A stretch of DNA of 31,790 nucleotides, taken from the IMG/VR virus record IMGVR_UViG_3300042542_002103, positions 1 to 31,790 of that record, one strand, 5' to 3'. The stretch comes from a virus. The notes under the pieces are model-generated. The model ran no database searches and was not told the origin of the DNA. It saw only the letters and a list, made by a program, of their open reading frames with translations. This document shows positions 25,274-31,790 of this stretch, piece by piece (position 1 is the stretch's first letter; each line of letters opens with the position of its first letter). The position numbers and the translations under genes are program-made.

Positions 25274-25433
25274 ATATTGTAAAGGAAGAATTTATCCAGG
25301 CTCAGTACCAGAGTTTAGATTGTTTGAAAAGGAAGACGGTACACAAGAGATGCAAGTAAGGTATATTAACGCACCAGTGGGTTACACAGGCAAATGGATG
25401 CCTGTTAAAAAAGAAAAAGAAAAACCAGAATAA
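25263..25433 (+). CDS. Very small tail-associated protein (56 aa)
   Basis: This frame runs from ATG 25263 to TAA 25431-25433 and encodes MQTEYCKGRIYPGSVPEFRL, then FEKEDGTQEMQVRYINAPVG, then YTGKWMPVKKEKEKPE. The stretch (M/L)QVRY(I/V)N....YTGKW(M/D)(P/V) is a pattern I associate with small phage proteins encoded beside fibres. It overlaps the preceding gene by 11 bp and ends 5 bp before the next fibre ATG, filling the gap exactly. The short length limits certainty, but context and the YTGKW motif support a real gene. Confidence 0.65.
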   Translation: MQTEYCKGRIYPGSVPEFRLFEKEDGTQEMQVRYINAPVGYTGKWMPVKKEKEKPE

Positions 25434-25438
25434 AATAA

Positions 25439-26281
25439 ATGGCAACCAATTCTAACTTTATAATCAAGAACGGCCTTACGGTTGGCGCAAACAATGTTAT
25501 TGCAGCCAACGGTATGTGGATTGGTGCAAACACTAATCTTGTAGGCGCCACAGGTCCTACAGGTCCCACCGGTCCAACAGGACCAACTGGCGCCACAGGA
25601 TTAGGTGCGACTGGTGCCACAGGTATCATTGCACCATGGGTTAGTATCTCTGCCAATACAAATCTCATAGCGAATACACAATACATTGCCAATACACAAG
25701 GCGGTGCATTTACTGCTACACTACCTGCCACACCAGCGATTGGTACCATAGAAATTATTCAAGATGCGAGTGGTACATGGGGTAATAATAATCTTACGAT
25801 TGCTCGTAATGGTTCTTTGATTGAAGGCTTTGCAGATGATTTAGTATTAAACATCTCAACATCATTAGTGTATTTGATATACGATGGTAACTCATGGCAG
25901 TTATCATCAACCGCAGGTCCAGCAGGTGCAACAGGTGCCACAGGACCACAAGGTGCCACAGGTGCTGGTTCTACAGGTGCTACAGGTATAGCCGGTCCAA
26001 TTGGACCAGGAGGCCCAGCCGGCCCATCAGGTCCTACAGGCCCAACTGGTGCTACTGGTCTAACAGGACCAACAGGCCCTCAAGGTGCCACGGGTGTTAC
26101 TGGACCATTAGGTGCTACAGGCACCACAGTAACAAATAACGGAATCATTGTGCAAGGTGCTACGATATCATCGAATGTAACTATTCTATCAGGCAACAAT
26201 GCGTTCTCAGTTGGACCAATCACACAAGCAAATAATGTTGTGGTGACATTGGGTGATAATTCTCGTTGGATAGTAATTTAA
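25439..26281 (+). CDS. Collagen-like adhesin D with one beta module (280 aa)
   Basis: The anchor [38 protein letters not shown] is nearly the same protein as in the genes at 21234 and 29129, but synonymous sites differ widely. Then come GAT/GPT triplets with a GLG interruption, one copy of the roughly 90-residue WVSIS...[16 protein letters not shown]...ARNGSLIEG module, and about 23 Gly-X-Y triplets interrupted once by GAG. A very short tip of about 40 residues ends the protein ([36 protein letters not shown]). With so small a tip this may be a linking fibre that carries another head, or a reduced version of the adhesin at 21234. Confidence 0.83.
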   Translation: MATNSNFIIKNGLTVGANNVIAANGMWIGANTNLVGATGPTGPTGPTGPTGATGLGATGATGIIAPWVSISANTNLIANTQYIANTQGGAFTATLPATPAIGTIEIIQDASGTWGNNNLTIARNGSLIEGFADDLVLNISTSLVYLIYDGNSWQLSSTAGPAGATGATGPQGATGAGSTGATGIAGPIGPGGPAGPSGPTGPTGATGLTGPTGPQGATGVTGPLGATGTTVTNNGIIVQGATISSNVTILSGNNAFSVGPITQANNVVVTLGDNSRWIVI

Positions 26282-26290
26282 GGAATAACA

Positions 26291-27097
26291 ATGGCAATTA
26301 TATTTGACGGCACACAAGGAATTACATCACCTGGTGGTGATACCTCAAATACATCTCATAGCACACCGATTGTTAGGTCGCCATCGGCATTGACATTGCA
26401 AACGAATGGTAGCACAACAGCGGTAACAATTGATACTTCACAGAATGTGGGGATTGGCACTACTAACCCTAATACAAAAATTCAAGCTGCTGTTGGCTCA
26501 AATGGTTCAGGTGTTGTAAACGCCCTTAGATTACAGAATGTGGGCACTACTTTTGGCGATGGTGCAAAAATTGTATTTACTGCTGGAGGCTCTACTGATG
26601 GTGCTGGTATTGCTTCTACAGGTATTGCGGGAAATTCTGCTGATTTGCGTTTTTATAGTGGCGGCAACACAGAACAGATGCGGATCGACTCTAGTGGTCG
26701 AATAACAACACCTAATCAACCAACATTTCATGCAGTAGCTAATGGTACAGGGGCTTTAACAGGGACTATTGCTAGATTTCCAAACGCTTTAGTAAATATT
26801 AGTGGTAGTTATAACACTTCAACTATGCGTTTTACAGCACCGATAGCTGGAACATATTATTTTTATGCAGCAATTATGGCTGATACTGGTACAGGACGTA
26901 TGACTTGGCAGTTTTTTAGAAATGGTTCTGGTATTGGTTATAACCAAGGCGGTGGTGATTCTACAAACTATGGAACTTGGCCTGGCGCAATGACTATTAC
27001 TTTAGCAGCTGGAGATTATATACAAGTCAATGTAGGTTCAGGAACACCATATAACAGTAATCAAGAACAATATTTTGGTGGTTATTTACTAGGTTAA
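26291..27097 (+). CDS. C1q-like tail fibre/adhesin, copy 1 (268 aa)
   Basis: The N-terminus MAIIFDGTQGITSPGGDTS is followed by TLQTNGSTTAVTIDTSQNVG and VGIGTTNPNTK, a beta scaffold frequent in phage fibres. The linker MRIDSSGRITTPNQPTF (from 26678) leads into a C-terminal domain of about 120 residues with the strand order of a C1q/TNF-like jelly roll: MRFTAPIAGTYYFYAAIMAD, FFRNGSGIGYNQGG, MTITLAAGDYIQVNVGSG, and the ending FGGYLLG. C1q-type domains trimerise without help and bind proteins or sugars, making this a likely receptor-binding head. Paralogues follow at 27125 and 28266. AAGGA precedes the ATG. Confidence 0.83.
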   Translation: MAIIFDGTQGITSPGGDTSNTSHSTPIVRSPSALTLQTNGSTTAVTIDTSQNVGIGTTNPNTKIQAAVGSNGSGVVNALRLQNVGTTFGDGAKIVFTAGGSTDGAGIASTGIAGNSADLRFYSGGNTEQMRIDSSGRITTPNQPTFHAVANGTGALTGTIARFPNALVNISGSYNTSTMRFTAPIAGTYYFYAAIMADTGTGRMTWQFFRNGSGIGYNQGGGDSTNYGTWPGAMTITLAAGDYIQVNVGSGTPYNSNQEQYFGGYLLG

Positions 27098-27124
27098 CTT
27101 TTAAGGCATCAATAAATAATAACT

Positions 27125-27976
27125 ATGAGTATACTTTCAGCCGGCACAAGCAATACAACCTCTCTTGTCTATACAGGTGATACGACAGGTAACTTAGCGT
27201 TTCAAATTAATGGAACTACCGAAGCTATGCGTATTACTTCTGGTGGTAATGTAGGAATTGGCACTGCTAGTCCTAGATGGGATTTACCTTTTGCTCAAAA
27301 TGCAGGACGATTGGTAGATTGCAATAGTACCACAGCGAACGTAGCTTCTGTATTGGCCATAACAGCTGTTGGAACTGCTACTGAAGCGAGAGCAATTATT
27401 AGTTTACAGAATTTGTCGCAGACATCAGGTTCTGCTCGTATGGTACAATTGCAGGCAGAAAGAACAAACGCCAGCACTACCGCACTAGACGCAGACTTTG
27501 TTGTTAATGTATCAAAAACAGGAACTTTAACAGAACGTATGCGGATTGATTCTAGTGGTCGTGTGACGATGCCTTCTCAGCCAGCTTTTCAAGTAATCGC
27601 ATCAGGGTCAATAACTTCAATTTCTGGTGTAACAAAAATAACATTTCCATCTGTCACAACTAACATTGGATCTTCTTTTAGCACTACTACATCTAGGTTT
27701 ACAGCGCCTGTTGCTGGAACTTATTTTTTAACTGGAATTGTTACTTGTGCTACAGAAGGGTCAGCCAATTATGTAGGAGTTATTTTTTATAAAAATGGAA
27801 GTAATTTCACTCAATCATATTCGGGCAAAGCATCTGGACAATATTCTCATATACAAAATAGCATTGTTGTTACTTTAAGTGCAAATGATTATATAGAAAT
27901 GTATACGGATACTAATTCTGGCAGTATTGTTATTGAAGGTGGCAGAACATATTTTATGGGTTATTTACTAGGTTAA
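27125..27976 (+). CDS. C1q-like tail fibre/adhesin, copy 2 (283 aa)
   Basis: Same plan as its neighbour: LAFQINGTTEAMRITSGGNV, GIGTASPRWDLPF, the linker MRIDSSGRVTMPSQPAF (from 27539), then a C1q-like head with SRFTAPVAGTYFLTGIVTCA, VIFYKNGSNFTQSYSG, VVTLSANDYIEMYTDTNSG and the ending FMGYLLG. The head is clearly related to copy 1 but diverged (FTAP(I/V)AGTY is shared), so binding specificity could differ. No good ribosome binding site lies close to the ATG at 27125; it may depend on reinitiation from the gene 27 bp upstream. Confidence 0.82.
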   Translation: MSILSAGTSNTTSLVYTGDTTGNLAFQINGTTEAMRITSGGNVGIGTASPRWDLPFAQNAGRLVDCNSTTANVASVLAITAVGTATEARAIISLQNLSQTSGSARMVQLQAERTNASTTALDADFVVNVSKTGTLTERMRIDSSGRVTMPSQPAFQVIASGSITSISGVTKITFPSVTTNIGSSFSTTTSRFTAPVAGTYFLTGIVTCATEGSANYVGVIFYKNGSNFTQSYSGKASGQYSHIQNSIVVTLSANDYIEMYTDTNSGSIVIEGGRTYFMGYLLG

Positions 27977-27998
27977 TTTTTTTAAAAGAGGAAACAAA

Positions 27999-28262
27999 AT
28001 GTCAAAAACTTATACAATTACTTTAAGTGATGCAGAAGATAAAGCTTTAGGCTTTGTGGCATATTCTCAACAAGATTGGATTGATAATGCAATTCATGAG
28101 CGTTGCAGAATTGCTATTGATGAAATTGTTAATGCCGAAGTTCAGCGTAAGCTGGCTGCAAACGAAACAATTTCTGGTAGCAAAGAAGATATCGTAAATG
28201 CTGCCAATATCAAATCTGCTGCTGAGCGTCAAGCAGAAGCTGAAGCACTAACACAAGAGTAA
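27999..28262 (+). CDS. Small tail-associated protein (87 aa)
   Basis: SKTYTITLSDAEDKALGFVA, then YSQQDWIDNAIHERCRIAID, EIVNAEVQRKLAANETISGS and KEDIVNAANIKSAAERQAEA. It is mostly helical after the first strand. The pattern TITLSDAEDKAL.....QDWIDNA...R.RIAIDEIV recurs in small genes beside phage fibres, with unknown function. It has one of the strongest ribosome binding sites here (AGAGGA 7 bp before the ATG), suggesting that it is made in higher amounts than the fibres around it, as expected for a chaperone or a multi-copy subunit. It lies between C1q copies 2 and 3. Confidence 0.74.
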   Translation: MSKTYTITLSDAEDKALGFVAYSQQDWIDNAIHERCRIAIDEIVNAEVQRKLAANETISGSKEDIVNAANIKSAAERQAEAEALTQE

Positions 28263-28265
28263 ACA

Positions 28266-29120
28266 ATGCCCAGCCTCATAAATGCTGATAATGGCGTAGT
28301 ATCTGGTTCAGTAGGATTAAAATATTCTACTGATAATACCGGAACTTTGGCTTTGCAAACTAATGGTAATACTGCGGTCACTATTGATAGCAGTAGCAGA
28401 GTAGGTATTGGTACCACTACACCTTCAAATCCTTTACATATAGTTAATTCAGGTTCAAACATAAACCTTCTTAATTTGGTAGGTACTAATTCTTATACAA
28501 GTACCGCACTTGGTGGAGAAGGTCCTATTAGGTTACAAAATACAAATACTACCAACGGTAATATGTCAAGCATTTCCAACTATGATGGAAATGGAAACAT
28601 GAATTCACAAATTAATTTTATTAACATGAATCATAGTGATACGGGAGATATTGCTTTTACCACAAGAGCAGGAGGATCTTTTCCTGAAAAAATGAGGATT
28701 GATTCTGGTGGTCGTGTTACTATACCAAACCAACCAAGTTTTAGAGTTGGAACTAATAGTGGATATGCAGCAAGTTACTCAGGTGTTATTGTTTTTGAAA
28801 CTGCTACTCATAATGTTGGTAGTTGTTATAATACTTCCAATGGACGGTTTACGGCTCCTGTATTTGGTTATTATTTCTTTGCATGGGGTGTTCTTTGTCA
28901 GAATTTAGGAACAGTTATGACTGACCATAACATTCGTGTTAATGGAACAGTTGCTGTTAATACCAGATTTAATAGTCCAGACGCACAACAAAAAGGTTCA
29001 GTAATTTTAAGACTTAATGCCGGAGATTATGTTGAGTATTTTAAATCAACAACTGGTAGCGGATCAAACATATATGCTGATGCTACTTGGAGTTATTTTT
29101 CTGGACATCTATTAAGTTAA
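28266..29120 (+). CDS. C1q-like tail fibre/adhesin, copy 3 (284 aa)
   Basis: The N-terminus PSLINADNGVVSGSVGLKYS differs from copies 1 and 2. The scaffold (LALQTNGNTAVTIDSSSRVG, VGIGTTTPSNPL) and linker (MRIDSGGRVTIPNQPSF, from 28692) are shared. The C1q-like head reads NGRFTAPVFGYYFFAWGVLC, HNIRVNGTVAVNTRFN, VILRLNAGDYVEYFKSTTG and ends FSGHLLS. FTAPVFGYYFF keeps the first-strand signature with a changed turn. The start lies 3 bp after the preceding stop. No S74 chaperone follows the VGIGT scaffold, unlike the fibre at 30071. Confidence 0.82.
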   Translation: MPSLINADNGVVSGSVGLKYSTDNTGTLALQTNGNTAVTIDSSSRVGIGTTTPSNPLHIVNSGSNINLLNLVGTNSYTSTALGGEGPIRLQNTNTTNGNMSSISNYDGNGNMNSQINFINMNHSDTGDIAFTTRAGGSFPEKMRIDSGGRVTIPNQPSFRVGTNSGYAASYSGVIVFETATHNVGSCYNTSNGRFTAPVFGYYFFAWGVLCQNLGTVMTDHNIRVNGTVAVNTRFNSPDAQQKGSVILRLNAGDYVEYFKSTTGSGSNIYADATWSYFSGHLLS

Positions 29121-29128
29121 TATAAAAA

Positions 29129-29710
29129 ATGGCAACTAATTCAAACTTCATAATTAAAAATGGCCTGACAGTAGGTGCTAATACTGTTATTGCTGCCAAT
29201 GGTATGTGGGTTGGTGCCAATACAAATCTTATTGGTGCTACAGGTCCACAAGGCGCAAGTGGTCCAACAGGCCCAATCGGTCTCACAGGTCCTACAGGTC
29301 CAGGTGGTCCAACAGGCCCAACAGGTCCTACTGGTGCAACAGGTATCGGTGACACAGGTGCCACAGGTCCTGCCGGTCCTACAGGTTCAACAGGTCCAGT
29401 CGGACCAAACGGACCTACAGGCCCTCAAGGTGCTACCGGTGTTACAGGTCCTACAGGCCCAGCCGGTCCAATTGGACCAGGAGGCCCAGCTGGACCAGTA
29501 GGTCCTACAGGTGCAACAGGAGTATTCTCTGGCACCACAACAGAACAAATTATTACGAGCAACACAACAGTATCTACATCCAATACAACAGGTGCTTTGA
29601 TTGTGGCTGGCGGTGCAGGTATTGCTGGTAATGTATATGCTAATGCTGTATATGCCAATAATGTAGACATTATCAATACAAGTATTGTCTACTCTATGGT
29701 GCTCGGATAA
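29129..29710 (+). CDS. Collagen-like adhesin E, short form (193 aa)
   Basis: Third copy of the anchor ([38 protein letters not shown]). It is followed directly by collagen-like sequence: 12 triplets, a GIG interruption, then about 19 more triplets to residue 136. It lacks the roughly 90-residue beta module of the other two. The tip is a short segment ([40 protein letters not shown]) of the kind that normally forms part of a beta shaft, not a head. It could be a stalk that carries a head encoded elsewhere, or a fibre that lost its tip. The start is 8 bp after the preceding stop with no clear Shine-Dalgarno. Confidence 0.8.
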   Translation: MATNSNFIIKNGLTVGANTVIAANGMWVGANTNLIGATGPQGASGPTGPIGLTGPTGPGGPTGPTGPTGATGIGDTGATGPAGPTGSTGPVGPNGPTGPQGATGVTGPTGPAGPIGPGGPAGPVGPTGATGVFSGTTTEQIITSNTTVSTSNTTGALIVAGGAGIAGNVYANAVYANNVDIINTSIVYSMVLG

Positions 29711-29713
29711 ATA
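29706..29713 (+). promoter_or_regulatory. T4-like late promoter octamer GATAAATA
   Basis: GATAAATA overlaps the stop codon of the preceding fibre and lies 18 bp before the ATG at 29732. The predicted start would be at about 29719, just ahead of the AGGAA ribosome binding site, so the leader would be very short. The fit to NATAAATA is exact; the spacing is tighter than at the other sites, so confidence is lower. Confidence 0.42.
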
Positions 29714-29731
29714 TGTAATTAGGAATACAAT

Positions 29732-30061
29732 ATGCCAAATACCCTTACCTCTTACGTTAACAAAGATGTGCCAACGACAAATGCTACGATTGTCACAGCA
29801 TCTACTGGCTCGCAAACGACCATCATTGGTCTAGCGTGTACCAATACATCAGTTGCTAATAACATCACTGCTAACGTATACATCACTCGTTCAGGTGTTG
29901 ATTATTTTGTGTCACGATTTGCACCAATACCAACAGGTGGTTCTCTTGTTGTGGTAGGTGGTGACCAGAAATTAGTTCTCAATGCAGGAGATATATTGCG
30001 TGTATCTTCTTCTGCAAACACATCAATGGATGTTGTTACATCTGCTCTTGTAATTACTTAA
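29732..30061 (+). CDS. Small beta-structured virion protein (109 aa)
   Basis: PNTLTSYVNKDVPTTNATIV, TTIIGLACTNTSVANNITAN, VYITRSGVDYFVSRFAPIPT, GGSLVVVGGDQKLVLNAGDI, then LRVSSSANTSMDVVTSALVI. This regular beta pattern with IGL..TN, APIP.GGSL.V.GG.QKLVL..GD and a closing strand is a recurrent small phage structural domain, probably a single beta sandwich. A fibre tip, a capping protein or a tail decoration protein are the likely options. AGGAA precedes the ATG, and the late-promoter octamer at 29706 is immediately upstream. Confidence 0.74.
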   Translation: MPNTLTSYVNKDVPTTNATIVTASTGSQTTIIGLACTNTSVANNITANVYITRSGVDYFVSRFAPIPTGGSLVVVGGDQKLVLNAGDILRVSSSANTSMDVVTSALVIT

Positions 30062-30070
30062 AGGTAGGCC

Positions 30071-31468
30071 ATGGCATATCTTGGGAATTCCAATCTAGTT
30101 CAAAACTTTACACCTGCTGTTGATTACTTTAACGGCAATGGTTCAGCTACAACATTCACATTAAGCCGCACAGTTGGTTCATCGTTTGATATTCAAGCAT
30201 TCATTGAGAATGTACCACAGAATCCATCTTCAGCATTTACGGTAGCAGGTAATGTTATCACATTTACTTCTGCACCACCTAGTGGCACAAACAACATCTA
30301 TGTTCGTTACACATCACCAGTAGTTCAGCAGGTTAAGCCGGCACCTGGTACAGTAGGACCAACAGAGTTAAACTCTGCATACTCTTTGTGGAATTTAAGT
30401 GGTGCCAATATAAACTATACAGCAGGTAGTGTTGGGATAGGAACATCAAACACATTTGGCAATTCACTTGCTTCTGTAGCGCAAGGCATTACAGTATTTA
30501 ATGTGGGCGCCACAATGCCATTTTTTCAAACTTATGTTAGCACTGCAGGTTCAAATTTAAAAACATGGCGTCATGGTGGAGATGCTTCAGGTAATTATCT
30601 TTTTCAAACAGTTAATGATGCCTATAGTTCAGCAACAGAATATGTGCGTATTACTTCTGGTGGATTTGTTGGTATTGGTACTACAACACCGACCACCAAT
30701 TTACAAGTTAATGGTTCTGGTTCAGGCACTTTTGGTGTATATAATGACCCTTTAATTGTAAAGGGTTCTGCTTTCACTTATTTGCATTTGCTTGGCACAG
30801 ATAATCAAGCTGGTATAATTTATAACAGAAATGGATCTACAGGCTGGTTCACTGGATTAGATAATGATGGAAAGTTCAAGTTTGGGTATATGTCTAGTAT
30901 GAATCAAACTGGCTTAACAAACGCAAAAGATAGTGGATCTCCAAGTTTAATACTTGATACTGCTGGAAAAGTTGCTATTGGCGGTACTGGTAACTTTGGC
31001 CAATTAAGCGCTATTCAATCTGGCGCTGGTGGTTATTGCATAGGCACATCTGCCGCAAACAATGGTGGAACTTTTTACCATATGCAGTTTACCGAGAATG
31101 GAACTCAAAGAGGCTCTATTACATCTAATGGTGGCTCAACATCCTATGTAACGGGTTCTGATTATCGTTTAAAAGATAATATTGAGCCAATGACGAATGC
31201 TTTGGCAAAAGTTACACAATTAAAACCTAGCACTTGGACTTGGAAATCAAACAATAATAACGGCCAAGGATTTATTGCTCACGAACTTCAAGCAGTAGTA
31301 CCTGATGCTGTAGTGGGTGAAAAAGATGCGGTTGATAAAGACGGCAATCCTGAATATCAAGGTATTGATACCTCATTCTTAGTAGCAACATTAACAGCTG
31401 CTATACAAGAACAACAAGCAATAATAGAGAATTTAAAAACCCGTATTGAAGTATTGGAGAACAAATGA
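30071..31468 (+). CDS. Tail fibre with C-terminal S74 intramolecular chaperone (465 aa)
   Basis: Residues 1-115 form a head often seen at the start of fibres of aquatic phages (FTPAVDYFNGNGSATTFTLS, FDIQAFIENVPQNPSSAFTV, PPSGTNNIYVRYTSP, PGTVGPTELNSAYSLW). Two VGIGT beta-scaffold segments follow (about residues 121 and 202), along with a varied middle containing GWFTGLDNDGKFKFGYMSSM. The C-terminal about 103 residues are a classic S74 domain: Ser363-Asp364 in GSDYRLKDNIEPM, ALAKVTQLKPSTWTW, GFIAHELQAVVPDAV, a GIDTSFLVATLTAAIQEQQA helix and a closing coiled coil. Self-cleavage at Ser-Asp after trimerisation is expected from characterised members. AAGG/AGG precede the ATG at 30071, and the stop overlaps the next start (ATGA). 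Confidence 0.87.
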   Translation: MAYLGNSNLVQNFTPAVDYFNGNGSATTFTLSRTVGSSFDIQAFIENVPQNPSSAFTVAGNVITFTSAPPSGTNNIYVRYTSPVVQQVKPAPGTVGPTELNSAYSLWNLSGANINYTAGSVGIGTSNTFGNSLASVAQGITVFNVGATMPFFQTYVSTAGSNLKTWRHGGDASGNYLFQTVNDAYSSATEYVRITSGGFVGIGTTTPTTNLQVNGSGSGTFGVYNDPLIVKGSAFTYLHLLGTDNQAGIIYNRNGSTGWFTGLDNDGKFKFGYMSSMNQTGLTNAKDSGSPSLILDTAGKVAIGGTGNFGQLSAIQSGAGGYCIGTSAANNGGTFYHMQFTENGTQRGSITSNGGSTSYVTGSDYRLKDNIEPMTNALAKVTQLKPSTWTWKSNNNNGQGFIAHELQAVVPDAVVGEKDAVDKDGNPEYQGIDTSFLVATLTAAIQEQQAIIENLKTRIEVLENK

Positions 31469-31790
31469 GTCATTTTGCAAAAGTAGTTGACGGGAAAGTT
31501 ACACAAGTAATTGTGGCTGAACCCGATTTTTTTAATACATTTGTTGATACAAGTCCTGGTGAATGGATTCAAACATCCTATAACACTCATGGCAATCAAC
31601 ATAAAAATGGTGGTACACCATTGCGTGGCAACTATGCTGGTATTGGTTACACATACGACAGAGAAAACGATGTGTTCTACTCACCAAAACCATTTGCAAG
31701 TTGGATACTAAATGAATCCACATGGTTATGGGAAGCACCTGTAGCAATGCCTGATGATGACAAAAGATATCAATGGAACGAAGAAACAAT
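31465..31790 (+). CDS. Small fibre-associated protein, 3' truncated by window edge
   Basis: The frame opens at ATG 31465 (ATGA overlap with the S74 fibre) and runs without a stop to the window end, 108 codons visible. The sequence MSHFAKVVDGKVTQVIVAEP, then EWIQTSYNTHGNQH, GGTPLRGNYAGIGYTYDREN, KPFASWILNESTWLWEAPVA and PDDDKRYQWNEE is a highly conserved small phage protein type (HFA.V.DG.V..VIVAE, W.QTSYNT.G, LR.NYAGIGYTYD, PKP..SW.LNE....W.AP...P.D...Y.W.E). The family is usually about 110-125 residues, so the missing part should be short. It always seems to accompany fibre genes; its role is unknown. Confidence 0.78.
   Translation, partial: MSHFAKVVDGKVTQVIVAEPDFFNTFVDTSPGEWIQTSYNTHGNQHKNGGTPLRGNYAGIGYTYDRENDVFYSPKPFASWILNESTWLWEAPVAMPDDDKRYQWNEET

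Noticed and set aside
27111-27118. AATAAATA before the second C1q-like fibre
   Set aside because: Only 6 bp separate it from the ATG at 27125, so the transcript would begin at or after the start codon. I left it out as a promoter.

Overview
The window is a late structural region of a large tailed phage with a contractile tail (T4 superfamily, Caudoviricetes). The firmest anchor is a homologue of T4 baseplate wedge protein gp8. It is followed by a giant DUF4815 protein of the kind found beside baseplate genes in T4-like phages of aquatic bacteria, and then by about 21 kb of fibre and adhesin genes. All genes are on the + strand, packed with ATGA/TAATG overlaps or gaps of a few bases. The DNA is A/T-rich, and several gaps carry the octamer NATAAATA, which matches the late promoter of T4 (TATAAATA) and of T4-like cyanophages. 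The host cannot be read from the sequence; an aquatic bacterium is an inference from the family resemblances.

Layout: (1) 1-8.2 kb, baseplate: the C-terminal end of an unassigned protein, gp8, the DUF4815 protein and a small coiled-coil protein. (2) 8.2-10.2 kb, a long fibre with a C-terminal S74 intramolecular chaperone. (3) 10.3-18.0 kb, small tail proteins and a run of fibres that begin with a short tail-attachment domain and share internal modules. Four neighbouring proteins here end in D-(G/A)-G-x-F. The last fibre ends in a six-bladed kelch-like propeller of different base composition, followed by a rho-independent terminator. (4) 18.1-21.2 kb, a non-structural insert: a coiled-coil protein, two different 2-oxoglutarate/Fe(II) oxygenases and a GT4-type glycosyltransferase. 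(5) 21.2-31.8 kb, an adhesin array: five collagen-like (Gly-Pro-Thr) fibres, three C1q-like fibres and a second S74 fibre, interleaved with small proteins of about 55-110 residues that may be assembly partners or capping proteins.

The most interesting reading is that region 4 modifies the products of region 5. Gly-X-Thr collagen repeats, two hydroxylase-type oxygenases and a glycosyltransferase sit side by side, much like the parts of collagen maturation or of the glycosylated GPT repeats of Bacillus anthracis BclA. This is inferred from context only. The adhesin array also looks built for module exchange: three fibres share one N-terminal anchor, three share another scaffold, and tandem 42-bp repeats recur in two further fibres.
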